The notes beneath the pieces were generated by a model. The model was not told the origin of the DNA. It searched no databases and was given only the letters and a program-made list of their open reading frames with translations. The position numbers and the translations under genes are program-made. From Saccopteryx bilineata (taxonomy: Eukaryota > Chordata > Mammalia > Chiroptera > Emballonuridae), in NCBI RefSeq assembly GCF_036850765.1, contig NC_089494.1, forward strand, positions 3,742,177-3,806,176: 64,000 bases of DNA, in the 5' to 3' direction. Numbering within the stretch: position 1 is the stretch's first letter; every line of letters starts with the position of its first letter. Shown here piece by piece: positions 33,067 through 45,105 of this stretch.

Positions 33067-34696
33067 CTGCGCCGGCCGACAAGCCAACCGGAAAAAAAAA
33101 AAGAGGGAAGAGAAACAGCTTCGTGAGGAAACATTCAAGTTTCAGTCCAAATGCGTTTTCAGCTCCCACGCACCCTCAGCTCTGTTAGAATTGCTGCAAA
33201 GAGAACAACTGTAACAGAATTCAGCAAAAACAAAACCAAAAGAATACCCAGAGTCTAAACCCACGTGGTGCCCAAAGTAACAGTGTTGCTTTCTTTATCT
33301 TCAAGACATCCCAGCCTGGCTGTGCCCAGGGTGTGAAATCAACACAGTCCAGGGACCAGGGAAGTGTCAGGCAGCTGAGCAGCAGCTATACTGCAACTGG
33401 GGGGGACGCTAGTTCTCAGCGGGGTGGGGGGGACAATGGAGCCATTTTACCTACACACACACACTCCCAAAATGGCAGAAATGATCTGTTCCTGGGGCTG
33501 ATGTGTATATGTCAAGTATCCTGCTCTCATGTCTTAGAAACCGGGACGAGCGCTTCTTTTGGCCTTTCTATGCGATCTGCATGTGGACCTGGGTCTTGGG
33601 CCGGCCCCCCACAGCAGACATGCAAGTCACTCGAGACGTGGTCAGCATGTGGATGGAGCACCCCCCGCCTGACCGTGTGCCAAACCCACAGACTCCGGGT
33701 TTGCCACGGGACCTGCCACTAAAGGCCAGCGACCAACCAGCTGTCACAGCCGCGGGGACATCGCCGGGTCTTCCGCCCAACTGCTGCAAGAGCCGCTGAC
33801 ATGTGCCAAGACCCCAGCCCCACCCCAAGCACAAGGGTCGCCACCCACTGCGTGTCTGGAGGGGCCGACGACTTTCTCAACTGCTTTCCCCGCTGACCTG
33901 ACGTGAGGCCAAGCTGGGAATGGTCAGCATGTAGAGGCACGCCCGGCATCCAGCCCTGAGGAGACCCTGTGCCTGGAAATGATTTCTCCACAAATTCCCT
34001 GGCCTTGAGAACTGCCAGCGGCTGTCTTCTACTCCTGACCTGTCCCCCCGACGGCCCTGAAATCCTTCCACAGAATAGCTGAGGGTCTGCACAACGAGGC
34101 GGGGGGGGGGGGGGTGACTGAGAATAATCACGTGTCCTGGGGAGGAACCGGTGTTTGTCCTTCCTTGGAACCTGTCCCAGGTCACGACTGGCCAAGCCAA
34201 GTTTACTTGCCAAGTTAATTTAAAGTGGACTCCAGGTCCCACATGAGAACTCCCCGGAGGAGGGAGGTCAGCGGTCTGTGGGTCAGTGCCCAGGTGGCTA
34301 CGCTCGCGGCATGAAGGGATAACCGGGAGCAGCCCCCCCCCGGGCAGGTGCTCTTGGGTCTGGGACCCCGACTCCTCACGCCTCGGGGTTAACTTCAGGC
34401 CAGTTGTCCCGTCTGCCTGGCGCGTCCCCGGCGACCGGCGCCTGAGAGCGCACGGCCCTGACGCAGACCCTGACACACAGCAGACGCTCGCGCCCACGTC
34501 ACTCGCCTCCCCTCCTTCGGTGACAAGCGTCCTGTCGCTGCGTCCTTGCTGCCCGTCTGAAGGTGACCGCCACAGAGGACAGGCGGGAGCCCACGGAGAG
34601 GTGGGCAGTCGGTTCACCCTCGGGGTCAGTGAACAGAGTCCTCGAGAAATGAAACATGTTCTGCTGCCTCCCGAGACACCCGCCCCCAGCCTCAGT

Positions 34697-35000
34697 GTCC
34701 CCACTGCTGACGGGCAGAGTGGAGGAGTTGGATTGTCCCCACTGCTGACGGGCAGAGTGGAGGAGCTGGATTGTCCCCACTGCTGACGGGCAGAGTGGAG
34801 GAGTTGGATTGTCCCCACTGCTGACGGGCAGAGTGGAGGAGCTGGATTGTCCCCACTGCTGACGGGCAGAGTGGAGGAGTTGGATTGTCCCCACTGCTGA
34901 CGGGCAGAGTGGAGGAGCTGGATTGTCCCCACTGCTGACGGGCAGAGTGGAGGAGTTGGATTGTCCCCACTGCTGACGGGCAGAGTGGAGGAGCTGGATT
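34697..35000. repeat. Minisatellite, 8 x 38 bp in alternating variants
   Basis: Eight head-to-tail units of 38 bp starting GTCCCCACTGCTGACGGGCA. Units differ at one base and alternate strictly (GTTGGATT, GCTGGATT, and so on), so the array is four copies of a 76-bp dimer. Because 38 is not a multiple of three, all frames run through it, which creates long artificial open frames on the minus strand. Confidence 0.97.
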
Positions 35001-36530
35001 GGAGGACCAGCCACGGGCCTGCAGCCCGACAGGGGTGGGCTGGGGCCGGAAACTGGGGAGCCGCTCGGCTGGCGCCTGGCTGGGGCTCCCTCCTCTGCCC
35101 GCACTGGCACCGCCAACGAAGCCTCAGCCCCAGCCGTAAATCCTGGGGTTGGAGCCCATCACAGGGGCCGGAAGAAAAAGAAATGACCCCAGTGTTTGTT
35201 AGCCTGAGTGAATGCCAAGTCCCCCCGCCACATCTTTCTTCACCCCCCAGGGAGATCCCACGCTCACTCGGACATGGACAGACAGACCTACCCAGGGGCC
35301 AGGGGCACAAACCGAGGAGAGAGACACCTGCCTGTCATGAGTGGTCCCCAGGAAATTAGCAGGCGAATGTGTCCCCCTGGGCCCTCCCCTCCTCTGTACG
35401 GGCTGCTGCGAGCTTACACCTTCCCAGAGCCCCCGCCCCGGTGGGAAAGGGGGTCAGTGCCTCTGCCCCGGCCGGCCGGGCATCAAAAGCCCGAGTTGCT
35501 GGCCACAGGTCCTCTGAGCCAGGAGTGTCACTTATGGGCCAGGCACACCTCCCTTGGGAACCATCCTCCCCCGGGACAGCGCAGTGGGGGTCCTCCGGGG
35601 GGGGGGTGCTGGGCTGTGAAAGGCAGCGGGCCGCCCAGGAGATGAAGCCAGAGGCTCACATGTCCTCCTCTGGGAACCAGTGCCCCACCACCACCGCTGC
35701 CCGCCGCCGCGGAAGGCTCTAGGGGGCAGAGAAGGAAGGGAAACTCGGGGAGAGGAGGCAGAAACCAGTCCGGCCACCGACTCCTCTGAGGCTCCAGGGG
35801 AAGCCAGGAGGGAGAGAGGCCACCGCAGAGCGCAGCCTCCTGTCCTCTCAGGGTTGATCATGTATTCAGTTTGGGGAGCTGGGGGTGTTCCCAGAGAAGA
35901 GACTATGATCTGACAGAGACAAACTGCCCCTATTGCGTGCCCTGCAGCGAAGGCCTGGCTGCCCTCCGTGTGCCCGGGAGGCCGGGGTGGGCCGGGCAGG
36001 TCCGGGCAGGTCCGGGCGGGTCCGCTTCATGCCCTCACACTGACACGCGCGGCCGCCACGGAAAAAGAGAATCCGCCCAAATCACCGGCTCAGATTTTAA
36101 CAAGGAGGGGTGGGGGGATGCTCAGAGCCTGATATGAACAAAGATGAGAAAAGGCAGGCGAGGTGCCTGGTCCCTAAGGCCTGGGCACCAAACGCCCGGC
36201 AAAATCTGAGGGTGGAGACAGGGAGGGGGCTCCCACTGAACCCTCTGCAGCCGCGTGAGCTCCCCGAGCGAGCGCCCCCCAAGGCCGCCCTGCTCCCCTC
36301 CGGCCAAAGCCGGTGTATCAGGCTGAGTGTGCCCTGTGCACACTCGTGTGAGCTCCTGTGGCAGCCGGTGGAACTGGTCTGCTCTGCTGGGAGGTGGCGG
36401 TGGCACTGATGACCACCAGGACCTGGGGGTGGCTCCCTCACTGCCCCCAGGACCTGTCACTTCCTGCCTGAGTAAAACCTGCAGTTCTTGGGGCCGGCGC
36501 TAAGGAGCAACGTCCTGGTGTCATCGACCC

Positions 36531-36571
36531 TGCCCGCTGCCCACTGCCCGCTGCCCGTTGCCCGCTGCCCT
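36531..36571. repeat. Short 7-bp tandem repeat (CTGCCCG)
   Basis: About six degenerate copies of CTGCCCG. A further GC-rich tandem lies nearby at 35985-36022, built on GGTCCGGGCA. Confidence 0.85.
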
Positions 36572-36839
36572 GTGGCTGGGAGCCCACACCGGGGCGGGGC
36601 GGAGCACGCGCCCCACCACAGACACGTGGGGTGTCAGGCGTCCACATAAAAGGGCTCCCGACGGGAGGGGAAACTGGGCATCGCGTAGAAGATTTTTCCA
36701 GTTCCGTGACCTCACCGCTCACACATCCCTCCTCTGGAAAGATGCACGGGTTCCCAGAGTGTCTGTGCAAGAATGTGATCAAAGCCCAGACTCCCGGCCA
36801 GCTAAACAAAACAAAACAAAACAAAAACACTGAAGACCT

Positions 36840-37180
36840 CAATGCCCAGCAATAGAGAAACTAGAGAAACGGTTCAATCAATCGGAGTATTGCTGTCTGA
36901 AATATCATTTAGCTGTGAAAACTAAGAGGAAGCTGAACGCCCGTGAACTTGGGGGACGTTGGACTCTCAGAGCTCAGTCCTCCCTAATTATGTGTTTTAC
37001 TCTGTGTAAATAGACCCGCACAGAGAAAGCTCGAAATTATGTATCAAACTTTGGGCCAGGAAGGCGGGGGTTAGGGGAAAAGCGGGGAGTGGGGCGGGTT
37101 TACCGTTTTGGCTCTATAAACTTCTGTATTATTTGAAACCTGACAGCAAGAATTATGTAAATTTTAATTAAGAAGTATAC
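36840..37180 (+). mobile_element. Old L1-type 3' end fragment
   Basis: The stretch resembles old mammalian L1 3' regions: an AAACGGTTCAATCAAT-like start, then a body ending in CTTCTGTATTATTTGAAACC and ATGTAAATTTTAAT. Recognised from memory of the family; boundaries approximate. Confidence 0.5.
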
Positions 37181-37412
37181 ATTGGCAGTTACAAAATAGT
37201 CAAGGGGATGTAAAGTACAGCACAGGGAATACAGTCGATAATATTGTAATAACTGTGCTCGGTGCCAGGTGGGTATTAAACTTACCGGATGGCGGGGGAG
37301 AGGAGGGGAGGGAAATCACTTCATAAGTTATAGGAACGTCTAACCACCAGGCCGTACACCTGGAACCAATACAACACTGAATGTCAACTGTAATTGAAAA
37401 ATAAAAGAGTTA
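37181..37412 (+). mobile_element. L1 3' UTR fragment
   Basis: It closely follows the familiar mammalian L1 3' UTR: TACAAAATAGTCAAGGGGAT, GTACAGCACAGGGAATACAG, ATATTGTAATAACT, then TGTACACCTGGAACCAAT-type text and a terminal AATTGAAAAATAAAA. Plus orientation, inside the ACKR3 intron and antisense to it. Confidence 0.8.
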
Positions 37413-39063
37413 TGTAAATTTTAATGGAGGCCGGGCCGCCCCAGCGAGCAGTAAAGGTTCGCGTTCCCCGTTTCTGGACCACAGGGACCTGAGTGAGAGC
37501 AAGAGGCAGTGAGGTCACTGTCCCTGCCCTGTGCGCCACCTCGATTCCGGAGTCTCCATCCGACGCCTGCACTCAGAGGGTATCACGGGTCCACAACGGG
37601 CAGTGGCGTATCCTAGGCCCGCGGAAGACCGGCGTCTGCCCGCCCAGCCCCACCTGGGGTCCGCAGAGGGCCTCAGCTACTCCTGCAAGTCCCACACGAC
37701 GGAAGGGCTCCTCTCTGTCCCCGGGGACTCATCTGGGAGACGAGAGGTCTCACTTCCCAGGCTCATTATTCACCCACCAAGTATCCTTGACAACCAGTGA
37801 GCGGCAGCAAGAGGCCTGAGGCATTTAGCTGCATCCAAATGGTTTGGCCGAGCTCGCCCAGGGGGCTGGAATCCAAGCCAGCACCAGAGGCCTCCAGGCT
37901 CAGAGTCCCAGCGGGAGCCGAGATTTGCGGTGCCCTAAACTGTCCCTTCTTGGGCCCACAGTCACTCCGTCCAGGACAGTCTGCCAAAGCGCTCAGGTAT
38001 CTGGCCGGCGTTCAGAACCCAGACCGCCTTCAATATGTTAGTCATTTTCAGTCCCGGACCGGGAAGACCCTTCCCCGTGGCCCCCTCTGCCCCTCCCGTC
38101 CCCCCTCCTCCCGCCTGGGCCGGGGATCTCCGGGCTGGGTCCTGGCCCAGCTGACATTTCTCCTGCCTCCTCACGCCCACACCTCCACGAGGTCTCATTC
38201 ATCCTCCCATAGACACGGCGGGCAAAGTGGCCTGGCCTGAGGTAGGCGCTCAATGAATCCATCAATGGCCAATGAATCAACAGGTAATCAAGCCCCACGG
38301 AGACCAGAGGTCTGAGGCAGTCCCCGGAAATGGGCGTCCAGAAAAGACCGTCCTGAACGCCCCGCTGACCGGACAAGCCACTCTCCTTTCTGTGCTTCCA
38401 GGTGTTTGTGGGGCCTCCACTCTGAGGGGCCCCGCTCGGGGGCACTGAGCCCGCATGGTCACGTCCTTGCCCGCGAGCGCTCACCAGCTCACCGAGAAGG
38501 GCAGGAAGCAGAGGACCGTGGGGACCGCCCTGCAGCAGGAGGTGAGGGACTTCCACTCAGGGGGGCTCCTGGGGGCCTCTGAGGAGAAAGGAGGGGGCAG
38601 TGAGGAGACACCGACCTGCCATGAGGAAGGTCACCCACTCTGGCTGAGGCCAAGGGTGGGGGTCAGGCTGGGCCTGTCCCTGCAGGGCCACAGTGGTCCT
38701 GAGCAAGCAAGTGGCCTGGGTGCTGAAAAGGCTTCTGAGGATGGAGGTGACACAAACCACAGAGGCGTGCAGGGTGCTGCGGCGCAGGGACAGAGAAGAT
38801 GAGGCGGCCGGGCGGGGCCCAGGCCCCCGTGCCGACACCAAGGGGCCGTCTGGCCCCCGGGGCTCATCGGGACCTCTGCCTACCAGTGTCCTGTATCAGC
38901 GTTCTGCAGTGGGGGGCTGGCGTCCTCCCAGGACCGATTCTGGGGGTGCTGTCCCCAGACAAGACCACCTGTTCAGCCTCTGCCTCTCTCTCACTGCTGT
39001 GCGCCTGGAAAGGGAGGTGGCACAGGACAAGGGGCCAACTACCTCAGGTGACCAAGGTCTTCT

Positions 39064-39243
39064 GCTTATTTATTAGATTATTATTTATTCTCAAAGAAGA
39101 GAGAGGGAGAGAGAGAAGGGGGGGGAGCAGGAAGCATCAACTCCCATAAGTGCCTTGACCAGGCAAGCCCAAGGTTTCGAACTGGCAACCTCAGCATGAC
39201 AGGTCAACGTTCTATACACTGCACCACCACAGGTCAGGCCAAC
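39064..39243 (-). mobile_element. tRNA-derived SINE, short form (family B)
   Basis: Read on the minus strand it starts GGCCTGACCTGTGGTGG, continues with a tRNA-like head with A and B boxes (GGTTCGAAACC-type) and the tail CATATGGGAGTTGATGCTTC, and ends in GA-rich then A-rich sequence. Flanks ACCAAGGTCTTCT and AACCAAGCTCTTCA look like a diverged target duplication. Same family as the copy at 5126. Confidence 0.85.
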
Positions 39244-40916
39244 AACCAAGCTCTTCACCCCCAACTTCCCCAGGGACTTTACCCAGTGGGGAGGGGGCTC
39301 AGTGTCCTGTGAGAGTCCCACCCCTTCTCCCTGGCGGGCTGGCATTTAGATAAGGAGAATCCACACAGCGAAGAGAAGCAGGAGGCAGTGGCCCGGGACT
39401 GAGCGTTTGCTTTGTGGAGGCTTTTTGTTTTTGTGTTTTTAAATCACCAATCTTGCCATAAATCTATGGAACAGTCCAGGAACACACTTGGGAGCCCCGA
39501 CAGACTCCTGGGGCCATCGCAGACTGGGGTGCGGTCCGTCCCCTGTGACCGAGCCAACAGAAAACAATGCTGACTTGACCACACACTCACGAGTGACCCC
39601 GAGTGATCCCAGTTTACACGAGGAAGCAGCTGCTCTGAGTCGTCTGAGAACTTGGAAAATAACAGAGGGGGGGGGGCATACCCTAATTCAGATGTAGCCC
39701 ACCTACCCCCCCCCACCCCACCCCACCCCACTCCACCCCGGTCTTCACTCGTACATCACGTCACGTTAACACAGAGGGCACTCTTGTCCGTTTAGATATT
39801 GCGGGGTGAAAACAGCACCCAGCATCCAGAAACCTGATCTGGTCTGTGTGCTCAGCTGCGAGACAGGGAAGTGAGCATTACTGCTCCCAGCAGGGCGGAC
39901 CCCCGGCTCCCCCATCACAAAGGCTGCCGCCTGGGTCTGCCCAGTGTAACCAGAGCCCTGACTCCCACCCAGCCCAGGAGCAGGAGCAGGCAGCGGGAGG
40001 CCAGCCAGGCTGAGAGCCGCTGGCCTGCTCGCTGTTGGCTCTGGGCACACACACAATGGGGCTCCCAGGAGAACGCCGCGTAACCTTAGACGCTTCTATT
40101 CAAACAGAGACGCCATCCTCACAGCAGCACCTGGTGCGGCGAGAACGTGGAAGAGGCCAGTTCTCTGGCCGGCCGAGCCCGCAGCTTGCCGGGACCCCGT
40201 GCTGCCCACGCCCCTGTCCCTGCCCTCAGCCAAAAGCAGTTCACGGCCACCTGAGACAGTCGCAGCCTCTCCACCGTCTGGGCACTGGGAACGGAACACA
40301 ACAGGTCAGCTTCCCAACCTACCTGTGGCTCAGCAAAATCTTCACTACAAAACTAAGCAATCCACCCCTCCCCCCCCACCCCGTCCCTTTCATCAGAAGC
40401 AATAATGGGCTTTTACCCTCCAATTCCAAATAGTAGGCTCTATGTAACAAAATCAAAATCTAACATTCTAATATCCCTGCAGGGAGCCACCCAAATGAAC
40501 CGTGTTTTTCTTTCTTTCTCTCTTTTTTTTTTTTTTTTTGGCTTGCCTTTAAAAATAGCAAATATGTGTCCTGGAGCTATAATTTGCTGGACTTTAAAAA
40601 AAACCCTGCCCACTTGGGAGCCATCCTCCTGCCCCTTTTGTGCCCAAGAGGAAAAGTTAAGCTCCTCTCCTCTTGCCTGGTTTAGAGGTACAAGCACTTC
40701 CCAGCCCCTGATCCCGTCGAGTTCTGCAGTCACTGGGGGAAATCGGGTCCTGAAATCCTTTGAGGGAGGTTTCTTCTCATCAGAGCGACTGTCACCCTCA
40801 GGTCTGAGTCACCTCCACCTACTCCCCCCCTCCCCCGTGTCTCCTGGAAAACAGGAGCCCCGCTGCCTAGATTGAGCGTACAAAAAGCCACTGTTCCCGA
40901 GTAAATAGGGTTTTTT

Positions 40917-40922
40917 TGTGTA

Positions 40923-40956
<34 letters not shown>

Positions 40957-40993
40957 TGTGTGTGTGTGTGTGTGTGTGTCTGTGTGTGTGTTT
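40917..40993. repeat. (TG)n microsatellite
   Basis: About 75 bases of TG with a few C interruptions, in the ACKR3 intron about 1.8 kb from exon 1. Confidence 0.95.
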
Positions 40994-42808
40994 CTATCCA
41001 GAAAGCTTATGCTCTGCCTGTTCTGGGCCTGTCTAGAAACCATGATACCTTCTCAGTTCCCTCGGGACTTGCTATTAAGAGAGGGAAACCTCGCCTCCCA
41101 ACTCCTGACTCCCTTTTAAGCTCAGGCGAGCTGCCTGGGCTATACTTTCCAAAACTTTCCTTACGATCGCAAAATTAAAAAAAAAAAAGAAACGACCAGA
41201 TGGGCAACAAAACACAGGCACGTTCCCAATTTCTTTTGCCTTGCCACCTGCATTTCTCAATTTTCTCTTTTGCTTTTCCACCCATGCAGCCCCCTGCCCC
41301 CTTCCCCACCCTGCCCCCCAAGAGCTTGGGGCCGCGGAGCTTAGCAGTTGTGTGCACATGCAAGTGTTTACAGCAGAGAAGGGGGTAAAAAGAGCAAATT
41401 GTTTCCAAGCCAGAGCTCCCATGCCCAACCGTGCCTTCCCCTGAGAGGGCTTTCCGTCTGGGGAAGCCCCACGCTGGTGGACGGAGGACCAGGAGTTTAT
41501 CCATTTGAAATCTGTGGAGAGCTCAGGCACCCGCAGCCTCCCTCTCTTTGCTAGACAAGCCTATTTAATCTCGGCATTTTCCTGGCATAAATAAAGGCGC
41601 ACACACAAAGGCAACATCTGCGCCTAAAGAGAGAAGAATAAGTTACCACGTTGAGACTTTACAGAATGAAGTTTTCAGGGGATGTCACTGCACCAGATAC
41701 CTTCAAAGGTCTGTAAACAGTTCGTGGGGGTGGGGGGGAGCGGGAGCATTTTTACTTCTGGGAAAATGTAGTTATTCTGTTGTGGAGAGAGAGAGAGAAG
41801 AGAAGAGAGAAAAATAAAAGAAAGAAAGAAAAGAAAAGAGAAAGGGCGAGGAAGTAAAAAGGGAGACAGCCAGTCTGACTTTTATAACTTCTCATTCTGT
41901 CTGGAAATTACAAGTCACGGTTAACCACCCACCTCTGACCTCACTCCGAAGTTCTTACTCTCAGACACCCCTCCTGAAGGTTTGAGCATGCTAACAACAC
42001 TGAACAAAATTGATGTTTTTACCTGAAGAGTGTATTTAAATTACAAAACCCCACACTTGTGCCTTTCCCCTGCCCCCCAGCTGAAGTTGGACTGAACACC
42101 TTCTAAGAGCACAAGAAATACTCCACTCAGGTTAGCAAGGCTGACTGAGATCTAGAGACCAGAAGCCCAGCTCTACTTAACACTGAGCCTCAGAGCGCCC
42201 CTGGCTTCCAGGGTCCGTTGCCCCCCCCCCCCCCACGAAGCACTGGCTCGAACACCCTCCAGACCCACAGGGACCCTCCGCACGGCTCTCTGCCTCCCTG
42301 CAGGACGCCTCTTAACAAGGTGCGCGTTTCTCTGGAATTCCTCACGCGCGGCCGAGTCTGTCTGTTTTGCGGTCGTTCTACCAGCAGTGAAACAGGTACG
42401 CGAGGTGCCCAGCGCGGACCCCGGTGCCAACTGCGAGGAGCAGAACGAGCGGTCTGCATTCTTGCAAAGCCTCCTGCTTACTGGAGCTGAAACCGCCACA
42501 AGGCAGCAAATCAACCCCAGATTCCTAAACCCCACCAACACCGGGAGAGGTCCTTCCACCGGGGACCTGGGAAGACGGCCCTCTCGCCTCTCCGCAAGGA
42601 AAGGGGCCCCACCCCGGGGTCGCAGGCGCACTCTGCAGCCCAGCCCGGGCTCTCCGGGGCGCAGACCTGCAGCCTCCGTGAGCACCCATCCCCGCGACGA
42701 AAACAGAAGCTTCTGAAAAAAGACCATTCAAGCTTCCAGAGCAGCCACCCGGCCGGCCGCCTCCCCGCCTTCCCTCCGGGGCACAGGAGCAGCGAGCCGT
42801 CTCCTTAC

Positions 42809-42899
42809 CTTCCGGCTGGGCTCTGGCGCGGCGCTCGCCTTCCCGGCTCAGCTCTGGGCTCCCTGCCTCCGGGCGGGCTGAGCACTCCGGAGGAACTGT
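42809..42899 (-). other. ACKR3: ACKR3 exon 1 (non-coding, 5' UTR)
   Basis: Read on the minus strand, a GC-rich stretch of about 90 bases starts roughly 25-30 bases after TATATAA and ends CGGAAG at 42809, followed at once by GTAAGGAG, a near-consensus splice donor. It holds no ATG in a good context. Its distance from exon 2 fits the mammalian gene. The 5' boundary is inferred from the TATA spacing. Confidence 0.75.
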
Positions 42900-42924
42900 G
42901 AGCTCCGGGGCTGCACTTGCGTCG

Positions 42925-42931
42925 TTATATA
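42925..42931 (-). promoter_or_regulatory. ACKR3: ACKR3 TATA box
   Basis: TATATAA in gene orientation, 116 bases upstream of the exon 1 donor and embedded in otherwise GC-rich sequence. It predicts initiation near 42898-42901. TATA plus a strong donor at the expected distance from exon 2 is what identifies the promoter. Confidence 0.75.
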
Positions 42932-43500
42932 CACTGCAGGAAGGCGCCTCTAGATGGCAGCTTTGTAACCCACATCGCCCTCCCTCCCCCGTGCCACCAC
43001 CCCCATCCCAAGTGCAGACACACATGCATGCACGCACGCACACACATACACACACTCCTCGTGAACCCCGGTCCAGTCCCGGCTGGTCCGGTCCGCGGAG
43101 TGGTCCGCGGAGTGCAGCGAAGCTCCTCCACCTCAGCAGTGCACTGTGGGGAACCCCTCCTCCCCTCATTTGCAAAGTCTAAAGAAACCACAAGGGCCAG
43201 ACCCCATGGAGGGGGGGGGGTTGGGGTTGGGGAGGGGAGCGGAAAAAAAAAAAACAACACGTGTCAGCAAAAGAAAAACTGCAAAGGAGTCCTAGTGCTT
43301 TGTGAAATCATCAAATATTTATCCGGTCTCAGGTATATCTTTAACAATCCCATTAACACCAAGAGCTCCCTTTGAATGCCTCTTAGCTCTCTGTCGGGAA
43401 GACTTCGTTCCCAGGACAGATGTGCTGAACTCCTGAACCTGGGTGTTGATTCCTCAGGCTGGCCAGCCGGGGTTTTCTTTGTCAACACTTCCCAAACAGA
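42932..43500 (-). promoter_or_regulatory. ACKR3: ACKR3 proximal upstream region
   Basis: GC-rich DNA upstream of the TATA box with CpG clusters. It contains a tandem duplication of GTCCGCGGAGTG at 43091-43102 and 43103-43114, each copy carrying the palindrome CCGCGG, a short CA repeat near 43019-43055, and G and A runs at 43207-43255. Promoter role is inferred from position. Confidence 0.5.
42947..42960 (+). promoter_or_regulatory. CTCF-type motif beside the ACKR3 TATA box
   Basis: CCTCTAGATGGCAG matches the CTCF core CCASYAGRKGGCAS at 13 of 14 positions by my alignment; only the third base differs. It lies 15 bases upstream of the TATA box. Occupancy is inferred only. Confidence 0.5.
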
Positions 43501-44658
43501 GAAGTCACCGTGTTAGTAGGAGCTATCGGGCAGGTAGGTACCCTATTCTGTCCCCCTGAAGAGCGGGGGCAAAGATCTCTGCAATAAATTTTATTTGAAT
43601 TCTTTCCTTCCGTAAAAGGCCGTTTGGCCCCAAAGCCCTTGAAAAACTCTCAGCAACACGGTATGCTGGAGGAGCCCCTAACACAGCGCCAAGTACCCAT
43701 GAAGGATATAAAAAAAAAAAGTGTTTTGATGACCTCTTTTCTTGAGGTTGAGTCTAGCCCACACTTTTTTTCACTGCGATTATTATTATTAGTTATTAAA
43801 ATCTACATTCTTATCTACAAGTGAAATGTGTGGCTAAAGTTCTGGGGGGGAGGTGCGGGGGGGTGGGAGGGGGGTGAAACTTACAAACCTGCTCTGTCTA
43901 GCATTCACCTCCCACAGCCCTATTTGGAGAAATAACCACAAAGCAACGACCTAAACTTTTACTTTTACAACCATGTGGTGGAGGAGCGTCCGTCCCTTCC
44001 CCCACCCCACCCCGTTCCACCCCACCCAGCACCGTGGGTCCCCTCTCCTCCTGGGGTGTTCCTGCTTCACAGGGGTTCTCTGAGGGCAGCCGAAGTCACG
44101 TGTCCCCTGCCACGGTTCCACTTTCTCCCTCCTGACCTGAAACTTTCTGAGACTTGTTTTCTGCTTTCTACTAAAAATAAGAGCTGGCAGCTGTAGGCGA
44201 GGAGGCAGGGATGGGAGGTCAAACTCTCCCGGGGCTGGAGGCCTCCACAGGGAGAAGGGCCTTCACAAAAGCAATATTTTGTTTAGCTAATCTTAAGGGA
44301 GCGCAGCAGTGGAAATCCCTCCCTCCGGGCCAGCGGGGAGGGGGGTGCTCACAGCGCACCTGCTCTGGGGAGGTGGGAGGAAGGGGGTCTGCTCAGGGCG
44401 GCCCACCCTGTCCCTGCCCAAACCAGCGGCTGTCCTCGAGACCTGGCCCAGTTCCTCCTGTCACCTGGGCACCCGAATGTCCACCTTGGCGCTCCCAGAG
44501 AAAGCTGCTTGCCCAGGAGAGCGCCAGCCCGCGCCGGCCGCACACCCAGGGTGCTGGGGAGGCTGTAAGAATGCTCATTCATACCCTTTTCGGTCCTGTG
44601 TTCTTCTCGTGGGTGATGCCGCCTCTGAGCCTGGTGGAAATGTATCCCCCTCCCCCAG

Positions 44659-44693
<35 letters not shown>

Positions 44694-45000
44694 CGCACAG
44701 GTTTCCGCTGTGAGGCTGACCCCAGGCTTGACTGCCGGCTTCTGTGAACTTGGCGGGCTGAGCCTCAGAGAACACAGGTTTGGTCGCTGGGAGCAAGGGC
44801 GAGCTCTCTCGTTCTCAAAAAGAGAACTCGCGGTGAAGAGAAGCCTGCGACAGGATATAGCGGCTAACCTGGAGGAAGGAAAATGCAAAGTAGTTCTCTA
44901 AAAAAAAAAAAAGAGCCAAGTTCAGCTCCCACGCTGTGGGGCCCTCCCTCCCGGCTGCAGTGCAGGGGCCGCGGTGGGACTGGGACCCCAGACTCGCGTC
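43501..45000. other. ACKR3 upstream flank, no second gene seen
   Basis: Unique sequence with G-rich runs near 43843-43876, CCACC-rich runs near 44000-44030 and a (CA)n tract at 44659-44698. Confidence 0.5.
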
Positions 45001-45105
45001 CTGAGAGGCAGCCTGCACCCCTCCGCCCTGAGAGGCAGCCTGCACCCCCCGCCCTGAGAGGCAGCCTGCACCCCCCGCCCTGAGAGGCAGCCTGCACCCC
45101 TCCGG
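45001..45105. repeat. Short minisatellite, 4 x 26/27 bp
   Basis: Four units beginning CTGAGAGGCAGCCTGCACCC at 45001, 45028, 45054 and 45080. Confidence 0.95.

Larger units (their letters stand above)
33067..42808 (-). other. ACKR3: ACKR3 intron 1
   Basis: About 9.7 kb bounded by the donor at 42808-42807 and the acceptor at 33068-33067. It holds the 38-bp minisatellite, L1 3' ends, one SINE, TG repeats and several short GC repeats, annotated separately. I found no further exon with both splice sites and a plausible product. Confidence 0.8.
31015..42899 (-). other. ACKR3: ACKR3 transcription unit (two exons)
   Basis: The inferred primary transcript runs from a start site about 30 bases below the TATA box to just past an AATAAA signal. 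Two exons with all coding sequence in the second is the known ACKR3 organisation, and intron length (about 9.7 kb) and 3' UTR length (about 0.9 kb) are close to what I recall for human. The donor and acceptor are both GT/AG with good context. The start and cleavage sites are inferred to within about 10-20 bases. Confidence 0.85.

Noticed and set aside
33041..33169. In-frame N-terminal extension of ACKR3 by 43 residues
   Set aside because: It crosses the pyrimidine tract and splice acceptor; the 362-residue start matches the family and has a good Kozak context.
34697..35000. CRISPR-like regular repeats
   Set aside because: Units are directly head to tail with no spacers, and the DNA is mammalian.
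33877..35310. 477-codon open frame on the minus strand
   Set aside because: It exists only because the 38-bp minisatellite is open in all frames. The flanks have no recognisable domain and it lies in the ACKR3 intron.
36600..37180. Possible extra ACKR3 exon in the intron
   Set aside because: The interval is L1-like and in antisense; no convincing paired splice sites.
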